Assembly: GCA_018402765.1 (NCBI GenBank)
Contig: JAGYIE010000002.1
Span: forward strand, 434,001 to 498,000
Reading direction: 5' to 3'
Length of the DNA: 64,000 nt
Source: Vicingaceae bacterium
GTDB lineage: Bacteria > Bacteroidota > Bacteroidia > Flavobacteriales_E > Vicingaceae
A model generated the notes under the pieces. That model was not told the DNA's origin and made no database searches. It worked only from the letters and a program-made list of their open reading frames with translations. Made by a program: the position numbers and the translations under genes. This document shows positions 55,986-64,000 of this stretch, piece after piece. Each line of letters begins with the position of its first letter. Within the stretch, counting starts at the first letter, position 1.

Positions 55986-56897
55986 TTAAAATTTATAAGA
56001 TAGTCCGATACTTAAAACTTCTTTAAACTGAGTTCGTGGCCCTACTTTATCGATTACACCATCATCATTGTTATCTATAGAAATATCAATATCATCATCG
56101 TAAATAACAGTTGCTGATATGTTTGCAGTAATAAATTTATTTACTTTCATTGCAATAATTGTTTCCCAGTTTACATCAATATTTTCTGGGTTATTTGCAT
56201 AGTTAGAAAACAATTCTATTCTAGATTGTAAATTCACATTTTCTATTAGATCTTTTTTAAATTGAGCTCTAATATATCCACCGACTTCTGTTCTTAATAC
56301 TTCATTGTTTTCTACTCCAAAAGCACCAATTGAGTTAAGGTCGTCATCATTTACAATGGTAAACTTAGCAGTAACAGGTGAAATATAAGCTGAGAAAACC
56401 TCGTTAGGCTTGTAGTCCATACCAATAGATGCTAATACATAGGCAGGAGCGAATAGATTAGATATCTTTATTGAATCATTTGGGAAATTATATCCTGGCG
56501 CAAATTGAGATTTAAAGTTAACTAATCCAGTGTAGTACCAAACTTTTGAGGCTTGACGACCATATTTAGAGGTAAAGTCGATTTTATCGTCACTCTTTAT
56601 AAAGTCTGCGGTTCCTTGTTGAACTATTCCGTAGCCTAAGTCCAGACTATTTTCCCAACTATGTATACCTTTTTTGTAGTTGGCAAATACGTTTAAAAAA
56701 CCATTCACTGCTACTGAACTCTGACCACCCCCGGCCCAGTTACTTAAAGCTACTTGTGAAAAATTGAATGAAACTAAGCCTCCTTTTGTCCAACTGGTAT
56801 CTTTTTTGGCTATTGGTGAAGTTTGGCCGAAAACAGACAGCGTTAAAGCTGATGCGGCTAAGGTAGCAGTTAATACCCTTGCTTTGATACTTTTCAT
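55986..56897 (-). CDS. DUF3078 family outer membrane-type protein
   Basis: 303 aa with a signal peptide ending SVFGQ. SFNFSQVALSNWAGGGQSS and the WENSLDLGYGIVQQG stretch match the DUF3078 family. Alternating hydrophobic residues throughout and the C-terminal phenylalanine (LSYKF) suggest an outer membrane beta-barrel. Function unknown. Single gene. Confidence 0.87.
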   Translation of the reverse strand: MKSIKARVLTATLAASALTLSVFGQTSPIAKKDTSWTKGGLVSFNFSQVALSNWAGGGQSSVAVNGFLNVFANYKKGIHSWENSLDLGYGIVQQGTADFIKSDDKIDFTSKYGRQASKVWYYTGLVNFKSQFAPGYNFPNDSIKISNLFAPAYVLASIGMDYKPNEVFSAYISPVTAKFTIVNDDDLNSIGAFGVENNEVLRTEVGGYIRAQFKKDLIENVNLQSRIELFSNYANNPENIDVNWETIIAMKVNKFITANISATVIYDDDIDISIDNNDDGVIDKVGPRTQFKEVLSIGLSYKF

Positions 56898-57084
56898 TTG
56901 TAATAATTTGGTTGGTTAATATATAGGTGTTAAAATAAATTAAATTGTATTTAAGGTGCGAAATAAATAAATATAGGAAAGAATCAATCATTATATTCGC
57001 CGAGTTGATAAAAACGAGTTACCAATGCACCACAATACAGTTTTTTTGGCGCAAACTTAATTCTTTACGTCTTGTTACACAACA

Positions 57085-58338
57085 ATGAACAAAATAGTGA
57101 TAATTCCATTAATTGCGCTTCTATTCGTATTAATTGATTGGTATGTATTTCAAGGTATAAAAGTACTCGTACAATCTTTTTCAACAACCAACCAACGGTT
57201 AGTAAAGCACGTTTATTGGTCGATTACTATAATCACTTTAGCAGCGTTTTTTACCTATCATTTTGTCAACTTAGACGCATACTCTAAGTCAGCTAAGATG
57301 TTTTTACTAGTTGGGGTATTTATAAATTACATAGCTAAATTATTTTTTGCTGTTTTTTTGTTGATTGATGACCTTGTTCGCTTAATTAAACAACTCGTAT
57401 CTCTATTTTCACAAGAAAGCCCACAGATTGACTCTCAAACCAATACTATTTCTCGATCTACTTTCATTGTAAAGACAGCAGCCGTTGCGGCTGCTGTTCC
57501 TTTAGTTGGTATGTCTTGGGGTATTATTTCCGGCGCGCATGATTATAGAGTTAGACGAATTAAGCTACCGTTAGTTAACCTCCCCAAAGCTTTTGAAGGA
57601 TTAAAGGTTGTGCAAATTTCAGACATACATTCAGGTAGTTTTTGGAATAGAACAGCTGTTAAAGGTGGTATAGAAATGGTAATGAATGAGAAGCCAGATA
57701 TAGTTTTTTTTACAGGTGATATTGTGAATAATAGAGCAGAAGAGTTGACTGATTGGATTTCTGTTTTTTCAAAAGTGCAAGCGTCTTTAGGTGTATTCTC
57801 TGTGTTTGGTAATCATGATTATGGAGACTACGTAGCTTGGGGTTCTCCTCAACAAAAAGCAAAAAATTTAATTGATTTAGCTGCTATGCAAAAAGCCATG
57901 GGTTGGAAGCTGCTTATCAACCAAAATGCAGTTATAGAAATAGATGGAGAAAAAATAGCTGTAATTGGCATCGAAAATTGGGGAGCTAAAGCGCGTTTTC
58001 CTAAATATGGCAAGTTAGCTGAAGCAATAAAAGGTACTGAGAAGATAGCTACTAAGTTGCTACTTTCTCATGACCCGAGTCATTGGCAAGCAGAAGTATT
58101 GCCCATGTTTCCTGAAATTTCTGCCATGTTTTCAGGTCACACTCATGGCATGCAGTTTGGTATAGATATTCCAGGAATTAAATGGAGTCCTGTGCAGTAT
58201 GTTTATGATGAATGGGCAGGGTTGTATCAACAAAAAGGACAATATTTGTACGTAAACAGAGGCTTCGGTTATATTGGTTATCCCGGCAGAATAGGGATGC
58301 CGCCCGAAATTACAACGATTGAATTAGTAAGTGCTTAA
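57085..58338 (+). CDS. Membrane-anchored metallophosphoesterase
   Basis: 417 aa. Four N-terminal membrane helices (~1-120), a short linker, another hydrophobic segment (~140-155), then a calcineurin-like phosphoesterase domain with all metal motifs: QISDIHSG, FTGDIVNN, FGNHDYGDY, LSHDP and SGHTHGMQFG. The catalytic part is probably outside the cytoplasm. Family members cleave UDP-diacylglucosamine or other phosphodiesters, so a lipid or nucleotide substrate is possible. It precedes the DUF2141 gene by 3 bases. Confidence 0.9.
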   Translation: MNKIVIIPLIALLFVLIDWYVFQGIKVLVQSFSTTNQRLVKHVYWSITIITLAAFFTYHFVNLDAYSKSAKMFLLVGVFINYIAKLFFAVFLLIDDLVRLIKQLVSLFSQESPQIDSQTNTISRSTFIVKTAAVAAAVPLVGMSWGIISGAHDYRVRRIKLPLVNLPKAFEGLKVVQISDIHSGSFWNRTAVKGGIEMVMNEKPDIVFFTGDIVNNRAEELTDWISVFSKVQASLGVFSVFGNHDYGDYVAWGSPQQKAKNLIDLAAMQKAMGWKLLINQNAVIEIDGEKIAVIGIENWGAKARFPKYGKLAEAIKGTEKIATKLLLSHDPSHWQAEVLPMFPEISAMFSGHTHGMQFGIDIPGIKWSPVQYVYDEWAGLYQQKGQYLYVNRGFGYIGYPGRIGMPPEITTIELVSA

Positions 58339-58341
58339 TTA

Positions 58342-58788
58342 ATGAAACGATACATTACATTACTCTTTAGTTTTATTACAACGACCATGTTGTTAACATC
58401 TTTCTCATCATCAAGAAATTGTGATTTAACTATTCGTGTGCAAAATATTCAACAGTTAAAAGGAACGATTAGTATTATTATTTTTAAAAGTAACGAGGGT
58501 TGGCCCAATGAATATAAAAAAGCTGTTTTCGCAAAAGGGATCTCTGCTTCTGCTAATGAAATTACCCAAGAAGTTAAAAACCTTCCTTTCGGCAAATACG
58601 CTATAGCCGTTCTGCATGATATTAATGATAATAAAGTCGCAGACAAATCAATGTTTGGAATCCCACAAGAACCATTCGGCTTTTCTAATTACCCAAAAAT
58701 TACTTTTGGTGTGCCAGACTTCGAAGATGTCTCATTTTTAGTAAAGTCTCCGAAGCAAGAAATTATCATCAAAATGATGGAAATTTAG
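58342..58788 (+). CDS. DUF2141 family secreted protein
   Basis: 148 aa with a signal peptide (TMLLTSFSSS). CDLTIRVQNIQQLKGTISIIIF, LPFGKYAIAVLHDINDNKVAD and GIPQEPFGFSNYP are diagnostic of DUF2141. The fold is a beta sandwich, function unknown. It is co-transcribed with the phosphoesterase and its end overlaps the converging phosphatase gene by 4 bases. Confidence 0.92.
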   Translation: MKRYITLLFSFITTTMLLTSFSSSRNCDLTIRVQNIQQLKGTISIIIFKSNEGWPNEYKKAVFAKGISASANEITQEVKNLPFGKYAIAVLHDINDNKVADKSMFGIPQEPFGFSNYPKITFGVPDFEDVSFLVKSPKQEIIIKMMEI

Positions 58789-60071
58789 TTCCTACTGATT
58801 TCTCTTGACCATTGAAGTTCGCCTAAATGGTTATAAATCATTATTTTCATAATACGCTTTTCTAAGCTTCCAGAAAACTCTAAGATTGCAAAATTGTTAT
58901 CTGCTACGTGAGTACCCTTCATTCTCAGTGTATTGGGTTCGTCAATGGTATTGTAATACTTAGCAGTTAGTGGAGATACGGTCAAGTCATAAACTTCTGT
59001 ATGCTCCATTTTGAGGTAACTCAATTCTGTTTTGTGGCGATCTCCTGTTACAAATACTACTCCTTTAATTTCTTCTTCTTCAATTCGCTTAAGCAGAAAA
59101 TCTCTCTCTTCTGGAAATATAGCATAGTTTTCATAAACCGCTGCAGGGTTTAATATTTGTCCGCCCACTGCGATAAGTTTAAAAGGGGCATCACTGAATT
59201 TTAATGCATCTATAAGCCACTCTATTTGCGGCTTGCCTAACATTTCCTTTTTTCCTGTTGTCCTATTGTTTGCATTTCTATGGTATCGGTTGTCTAAAAG
59301 AAAAAAGTCAACATCATTGTACTCAAATGCAGAGGTAATCCCAGGTCCTCCATTGATTCCAAAAAAGGGATTTCCCCAATAGGATCGAAACACATCAAGA
59401 CTATTTTGCTTCCCTGCATAACTGCCATCAGCATCATTTGGACCAAAATCATGATCATCCCAAATAGCATAGTGATGGGCTGCTGCTAATAGAGGCTGCA
59501 ATTCTTTCGTTGCTCTATCGGTAGAATAGCGGTAAAAAGTCGCCGCTTTACTATATAAATCGGCATCTCTTAAATAGAAATTATCGCCTAACCACAGCAT
59601 TAGTTCAGGTTGTTTTTCAACGATTTGATTAAAAATGCCGTAGTTTCTTCCATAGGGTTCTCCGGGTCGATCATAAGCTACTTCATTCAAGTAAGCACAG
59701 CTCCCAATAGCCATTTTAAATGTTGGCGGATCCGTGCGGTACTGCCAATTAGATTGAGTAGTGAAGGAATAAGTAGGAGTAACGTAATTTTCATGTGGAA
59801 CACGTATTTGATAATTATATCTAGTTCCAGGTTGTAGCAGTTCTGTAAGAAATTTAATGGTGTTACTCGACTCTTTAACAGCAACTTTTCTGACTCTTAC
59901 GGTGTCGGATTGATGCCAATAAACAAACTCTGCTTCTCCAGGTTGGCTTAATTCAACCCAAACGAGCACTTCTCTTATGGTGTTGTAGCCTAACATGGGG
60001 CCTGACTTTATTTGAGCAGATAATGTCGACGCAAACAATAGGACGTAAAGAGAGAGGAGTAGTTTATTCAT
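58785..60071 (-). CDS. PhoD-like alkaline phosphatase family protein
   Basis: 428 aa with a signal peptide (ends TLSAQ). An N-terminal fibronectin-like domain (GPMLGYNTIREVLVWVEL) is followed by the PhoD-type metallophosphatase core: GSCAYLNE, LWLGDNFYLRD, WDDHDFGPNDADGS, and VTGDRHKTEL, which hold the metal ligands. It is likely a phosphodiesterase or alkaline phosphatase exported by Sec. Single gene. Convergent with the DUF2141 gene, overlapping at the stop codons. Confidence 0.9.
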   Translation of the reverse strand: MNKLLLSLYVLLFASTLSAQIKSGPMLGYNTIREVLVWVELSQPGEAEFVYWHQSDTVRVRKVAVKESSNTIKFLTELLQPGTRYNYQIRVPHENYVTPTYSFTTQSNWQYRTDPPTFKMAIGSCAYLNEVAYDRPGEPYGRNYGIFNQIVEKQPELMLWLGDNFYLRDADLYSKAATFYRYSTDRATKELQPLLAAAHHYAIWDDHDFGPNDADGSYAGKQNSLDVFRSYWGNPFFGINGGPGITSAFEYNDVDFFLLDNRYHRNANNRTTGKKEMLGKPQIEWLIDALKFSDAPFKLIAVGGQILNPAAVYENYAIFPEERDFLLKRIEEEEIKGVVFVTGDRHKTELSYLKMEHTEVYDLTVSPLTAKYYNTIDEPNTLRMKGTHVADNNFAILEFSGSLEKRIMKIMIYNHLGELQWSREISRN

Positions 60072-60189
60072 GTTCTTTTTTTACAAGAATACGCTGTATT
60101 TGGAATTGCTCCAAATTTTTTGAATGACTATTTCGTTAAGGATAGGTAATAACGAGCTAAGTGGTTTTCTCCAAGTGGCGGACATAACC

Positions 60190-60222
60190 AGACCTCCAAG
60201 GTTTACAAAACCTTGGAGGTCT
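60190..60222. repeat. Perfect 15-bp palindrome (REP-like element)
   Basis: AGACCTCCAAGGTTT (60190-60204) and its exact reverse complement (60208-60222) flank a 3-base loop ACA. No T run follows, so it is not a normal terminator. G+C content is above that of its surroundings. It resembles dispersed extragenic palindromes, but only one copy is in this window. Confidence 0.6.
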
Positions 60223-60422
60223 TAGTGGCTAAAACTTCCATAGAAATCACATTGGACGGAGACGAAACAGAAGGGTCTAGAACTATGCGGGTTTATGCAC
60301 TCAATGGTCAAATCGTTATTGAAAAAACACTTAATAATACAAATACCACTATAGAAGTGAACCAATTAGAAAATGGCGCGTATCTTTATGAAGTATTTGC
60401 AGTAGAGATAGTTGTACGTTAA
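60208..60422 (+). pseudogene. Truncated T9SS sorting-domain remnant
   Basis: The 69-codon track ORF would start at a TTG inside the palindrome arm. From VAKTSIEITLDGDE the sequence matches the second part of a type A sorting domain (MRVYALNGQIVIEKTL, VNQLENGAYLYEV), but the opening YPNP, the signal peptide and the body of a secreted protein are all missing. The junction falls right at the palindrome, suggesting deletion or insertion here. Not expected to be functional. Confidence 0.6.
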
Positions 60423-60464
60423 ATCAAATTAGTCATAGGAAGTGTATGATTAAAAAATTAGGAC

Positions 60465-61778
60465 TTATTTTTCATCAATTAAATCATTCTTATTTTTTGA
60501 ATTTTGCTCTACTACAGGCATAGATTCTATCTCGTTTTCTACTTTTGGACCATAAATAAACGACATGTCCTCTACAGGCTCTACTCGTTTGCCACTAGCG
60601 ACTAATGATACAGCCATAATAACACAGCTAATGATAATGGTGTACAACAAGATACCGGAATCAAAGTTTTCTACCTGGTATTCTGGTGGAATAGCAAAGA
60701 ATAATAAGATGGTAATTAATCCCCTAGGAGCTAAAAATAGCTGAGGTAAAATATCTCTTTGTACAAAGACTTTTAATACAATAAAACGAACTACGTATAG
60801 GCCCAAAAGGATGAGACCACTAATTGTCGCCACTTTTAAATTGAACAACGACTGAAGCGTAATAGTAATACCAAATAGGACAAAGAAGAACGTACGCACC
60901 ACAAAAGCACTTTCCATGGTTACTAAGTGAAACTCGTTAGACACCTTTTTTAACGAGTTTTTATTGATCCATTTCTTCATGAACCCTCTAAAGAATATTT
61001 TGTAATTGTTCAGAACTAGTCCAAATACAAGAATAATAATTAGAGAAGATAAATGGAAGAGTTTGCCTACGGAATAAAGCATTAAAAGAACAGCAATCAA
61101 TAAAAATAGCTTGACACTGGAGTTTAATTTTTGGAAAATCAATACCAATGCATAGCTAATAATCAAGGATAACGCTACTGTAATTCCGATGTTTGTAACT
61201 ACGTCTAGGACAATTAATTTGGCACTACTCGTTTCTGCATTTCCTGTTAAAAAGTAGAAAAGCATAATTCCCAATATATCGGAGAACGTACCTTCATACA
61301 CCATAAATTCTTTTTTCTCAGTACTTAGTCCGCCAACACTAGGAATAATAATAGCACTACTCATTACAGAAAGGGGAACCGCATAAAGAATACTAGTAAA
61401 TACGCTTTCAATTAAAAAGTAATGAATGATGTACGCTAAAATAGCTGTTGAACCAATTAAAGATATTAGTGCAACAGAAAATGATTTCCATATGGTTGGC
61501 CATTTTTCTTTTGTTAACTCTAAGTCTAATGCTGCCTCTAAAACAATCATTATTAGACCGACAATACCCAAAAGTTCTAAAGCACTAAAAAGCTGATTTT
61601 CAGGAACTTTTAATTCTATAAAATTCATTCCTTGTTTTGCCAATATACCTAAGACAATAAGCAATAAAACACTCGGAATATTTGTTTTTTTAGAAATAAT
61701 ATTAAAAAAATAGGAAAGTATGATAACTAAGCTTATCCCAATAATAGCGGTGTATGGCCCAATAATTTGCATAATCAT
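60465..61778 (-). CDS. Cation:proton antiporter (CPA / NhaP-like)
   Basis: 437 aa with about 12 membrane helices. ALELLGIVGLIMIVLEAALDLEL and GTFSDILGIMLFY hold the acidic ion-binding positions, with FLAPRGLITILLFFAIP as the later conserved Arg helix. It exchanges Na+ or K+ for protons across the inner membrane. A short acidic cytosolic tail (EPVEDMSF...NEIESM) replaces any regulatory domain. It starts 4 bases after the upstream gene on the same strand. Confidence 0.87.
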   Translation of the reverse strand: MIMQIIGPYTAIIGISLVIILSYFFNIISKKTNIPSVLLLIVLGILAKQGMNFIELKVPENQLFSALELLGIVGLIMIVLEAALDLELTKEKWPTIWKSFSVALISLIGSTAILAYIIHYFLIESVFTSILYAVPLSVMSSAIIIPSVGGLSTEKKEFMVYEGTFSDILGIMLFYFLTGNAETSSAKLIVLDVVTNIGITVALSLIISYALVLIFQKLNSSVKLFLLIAVLLMLYSVGKLFHLSSLIIILVFGLVLNNYKIFFRGFMKKWINKNSLKKVSNEFHLVTMESAFVVRTFFFVLFGITITLQSLFNLKVATISGLILLGLYVVRFIVLKVFVQRDILPQLFLAPRGLITILLFFAIPPEYQVENFDSGILLYTIIISCVIMAVSLVASGKRVEPVEDMSFIYGPKVENEIESMPVVEQNSKNKNDLIDEK

Positions 61779-61782
61779 AATC

Positions 61783-62589
61783 TTAGTTTTTAGGCGAATT
61801 TATTGTATTGATTTGGTTATAAATACCTTCTGCTAAAACAGGGAAATAACTATTTGTAATTAAATCTATTTGGTTTTCTTGAGAAGGAAATGTTGTTGAT
61901 GATATTCCTTTTGCGATAGTTATTCCATCTTTGGTAAACAATGTATAGTGGACTTTAGCTTCTCGCTTGTATTCTCCACTTTGCATGGTCGTATAGTCGC
62001 CATATATATTTCTAAACTCCAATTGATTTATAAACAAATACAACTTTGCTTTATGTTTGTTATATAAACTATCGAGCAGATTAGCATTTGTAATTTCTGC
62101 ATTCATGAATCGCTCTTCAGTTACCTTTTTTGTTACAATCTGCCCGCCGTAATCGGGGGTCTCTTCTCTTTTAAATGACCCTTTTATTTTGCCTTTTAAT
62201 GCTTTAGCTTTTTGTTCAACAGTGTTTGTTTCTTCTAAAGGGAGGGCTTCATAATTTAATTTTCTTGATCTATAAATATGTGTAAGGTCTTGTTCTATTT
62301 CGTCTTCCATGAAATAAAATGAAAGTACACTATATTTTTTATTAAATGATTGATACAAGTGAAAGTCAAGCGCTTTTGAAAATTCGTTTTTCATTTGGGC
62401 GGCGCTCAGTTTATTGTCTTTTTCTAATTGTTTATCAATTTCTGAGATATACATGAACGGCTCAAAAGGAATCAATAAAACGGCTGCTTTATCTGATGTC
62501 GCTCCGCCATTAAACTGCATTGTTCCGCTTTGTGAATAGGATACTAAATGGCAAAGGAGGATACTGAAGAGTAAGCTACGCGTTTTCAT
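61783..62589 (-). CDS. Secreted protein of unknown function
   Basis: 268 aa with a signal peptide ending HLVSYSQ. AAVLLIPFEPFMYISEIDKQLEKDN is a notable early segment. The rest is mixed alpha/beta with a charged middle (KGKIKGSFKREETPDYGG), and shows no recognised catalytic motif and no membrane segment. I do not recognise the family. It sits between rseP (95-base gap) and the antiporter (4-base gap), so it is likely co-transcribed with the antiporter. Confidence 0.7.
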   Translation of the reverse strand: MKTRSLLFSILLCHLVSYSQSGTMQFNGGATSDKAAVLLIPFEPFMYISEIDKQLEKDNKLSAAQMKNEFSKALDFHLYQSFNKKYSVLSFYFMEDEIEQDLTHIYRSRKLNYEALPLEETNTVEQKAKALKGKIKGSFKREETPDYGGQIVTKKVTEERFMNAEITNANLLDSLYNKHKAKLYLFINQLEFRNIYGDYTTMQSGEYKREAKVHYTLFTKDGITIAKGISSTTFPSQENQIDLITNSYFPVLAEGIYNQINTINSPKN

Positions 62590-62684
62590 AAGTCTATGGT
62601 TTGAATCAAAATTAGTCCATAAATCCCTAACGACAGTTAACAGCTTATGGATTTTAAAACAAGAAAATGTTAATAAGCTAGATC

Positions 62685-64000
62685 TTATTGAAATAAACGA
62701 AGTATATCATTTCCATTCGCCAGAACCATTAAAGACAAAAGAATAACAAAACCAACGATTTGTGCATTCTCCAAGAATTTATCTGACGGCTTTCTTCCAC
62801 TTACAATCTCATACAACAAGAATAAAACATGGCCTCCATCTAATGCAGGAATTGGAAGAATATTCATTATGGCTAAAATAATGGAAAGGAAAGCGGTAAA
62901 GCTCCAAAAACGTTGCCAATCCCACTCAGGAGAAAATGCTTTACCAATACTTATAAACCCACCTAATGATTTATATGCTTCAGTTTCGGGCTCAAAAACT
63001 AATTTCATTTGTTTAATGTAATTATCAAAAGAGTCATAAGCTTTATTAACCCCTGCAGGAATAGACTCTAAAGCACTATATTGCTCAGTAGAAAAAGTAA
63101 TTTGCTCATTTATAGGAGTTATGGCAAAGCCTAAAGTTCCACCTTTACTAACATTTGCAGGTAATTCTATGGTGGAATTATTTCTAATTACTTTTAAAAC
63201 AACTGACTCGCTACGATGACTTTTTAAGTAATTCACTACATCTTGAAAATAAGGAGTCGCCTCATTATTTATTCCTACAATTCGATCTTTAGGAAGCAGT
63301 CCTGCAGTATCCGCTGCAGTGTTAGGTGTCACTTCTTTTACCTCAGCAATAATTGCAGGCTCTAAAAAGCTTTTCTGATTTTTAATTAGTCCTGAGATGG
63401 TTCCTTCAGGAAGCGTAATATCTTCTTGACGTTGATCTCGTTCTACTGTAACTTTTTTTGCATTGTTGATTAAGATATTCATTTGAATATCACTGAATTT
63501 TTCAACTTTTTCGCCATCTACAGCTATAATTTTATCTCCGCTTTTTAGCCCCATATCAATAGCTATACTATCAGCATATACGCCATATTTTAGGCCTTCT
63601 GTAGGGATGTATTCATTCCCCCAAGTAAACAGAATTCCTGCATAAATAACAATTCCAAGAATCACATTTACAACTACTCCACCCAGCATAATGATCAGTC
63701 TTTGCCACGCGGGTTTAGATCTAAATTCCCATGGCTTAGGCGCTTCTTTTAATTGTTCTTTATCCATAGATTCATCTACCATTCCGGCTATTTTTACATA
63801 ACCTCCTAATGGTAACCAGCCTATTCCATATTCTGTCTCTCCTTTTTTAAACTTAAATAAAGAGAACCATGGGTCAAAGAATAAATAAAACTTTTCAACC
63901 TTGGTTTTGAATAATTTGGCTGGTATAAAGTGTCCTAGCTCATGTAAGATTACAAGTATTGATAAACTCAAAATGAGCTGCGCGGCTTGAATAAGTACTT
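62685..64000 (-). CDS. rseP: RIP metalloprotease RseP (5' end beyond the window)
   Basis: The zinc motif HELGH is present. PDZ-like regions cover the middle (GLKSGDKIIAVDGEKV and GLLPKDRIVGINNEAT), and the second metal site LPIPALDGGHVLFLLYE is near the C-terminus. The ORF-track start at 63971 is a TTG, but the frame stays open to the right edge as VLIQAAQLILSLSILVILHELGH, the usual RseP N-terminus, so the true start lies just past 64000. It performs intramembrane site-2 cleavage, for example of anti-sigma factors. Confidence 0.92.
   Translation of the reverse strand, partial: VLIQAAQLILSLSILVILHELGHFIPAKLFKTKVEKFYLFFDPWFSLFKFKKGETEYGIGWLPLGGYVKIAGMVDESMDKEQLKEAPKPWEFRSKPAWQRLIIMLGGVVVNVILGIVIYAGILFTWGNEYIPTEGLKYGVYADSIAIDMGLKSGDKIIAVDGEKVEKFSDIQMNILINNAKKVTVERDQRQEDITLPEGTISGLIKNQKSFLEPAIIAEVKEVTPNTAADTAGLLPKDRIVGINNEATPYFQDVVNYLKSHRSESVVLKVIRNNSTIELPANVSKGGTLGFAITPINEQITFSTEQYSALESIPAGVNKAYDSFDNYIKQMKLVFEPETEAYKSLGGFISIGKAFSPEWDWQRFWSFTAFLSIILAIMNILPIPALDGGHVLFLLYEIVSGRKPSDKFLENAQIVGFVILLSLMVLANGNDILRLFQ

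Noticed and set aside
60213-60422. 69 aa ORF as an intact gene
   Set aside because: It has no signal peptide, starts inside a palindrome, and has only part of a sorting domain.

Overview
The window looks like chromosomal DNA of an AT-rich member of the Bacteroidota, most likely the order Flavobacteriales. The signs are four complete proteins with type IX secretion system (T9SS) C-terminal sorting domains, a PorZ-like T9SS component, several families mostly seen in Bacteroidota (DUF4175, DUF4837, DUF3078, TRL-like lipoproteins), and Bacteroidota-type TAnnTTTG promoter boxes. Nothing here allows genus-level placement. I see no prophage, insertion sequence, CRISPR array or rRNA operon.

Left part (1-16.8 kb): a secreted T9SS protein is followed by a tightly overlapping leftward operon of SDR oxidoreductase, flavin reductase and DNA photolyase. 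Two rightward secreted T9SS proteins follow (1857 aa with PKD domains, then 586 aa). Next comes a leftward carotenoid operon (ECF sigma factor, crtI, crtB, idi) preceded by a MerR/B12-binding regulator that carries the CarH photoreceptor signature. Light sensing, carotenoid synthesis and photorepair therefore sit within about 15 kb.

Middle (16.8-43.2 kb): housekeeping genes (uvrC, gpsA, lysS, a phosphoglucose/phosphomannose isomerase, rpiB, tatA, gatA, recO) are interleaved with envelope genes: serine hydrolase, rhodanese, haem-binding protein, DUF502 membrane protein, e(P4)-like phosphatase, TlpA-like lipoprotein, M28 peptidase, MORN-repeat protein, a LysM lytic transglycosylase and porZ. 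Two intergenic stretches (25.8-26.4 kb and 34.0-34.4 kb) look like decayed genes. One small secreted protein gene is split by an in-frame stop codon. A tRNA-Arg(UCG) gene lies upstream of porZ on the opposite strand.

Right part (43.3-64 kb): a leftward operon of DUF4175 protein, RsbW-like ATPase, ybeY, mnmG and a methyltransferase. Two parS-like centromere sites bracket mnmG, which suggests an origin-proximal position. Then come gltX-folB, tRNA-Cys(GCA), pabA, a tandem trio of TRL-like lipoproteins, an ALDH7-type aldehyde dehydrogenase, DUF3078, a metallophosphoesterase with a DUF2141 protein, a PhoD-like phosphatase, a truncated T9SS sorting domain beside a perfect palindrome, a cation/proton antiporter, an unrecognised secreted protein and rseP, whose start runs off the right edge.

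All calls come from reading the supplied sequence and translations. No database search was run.
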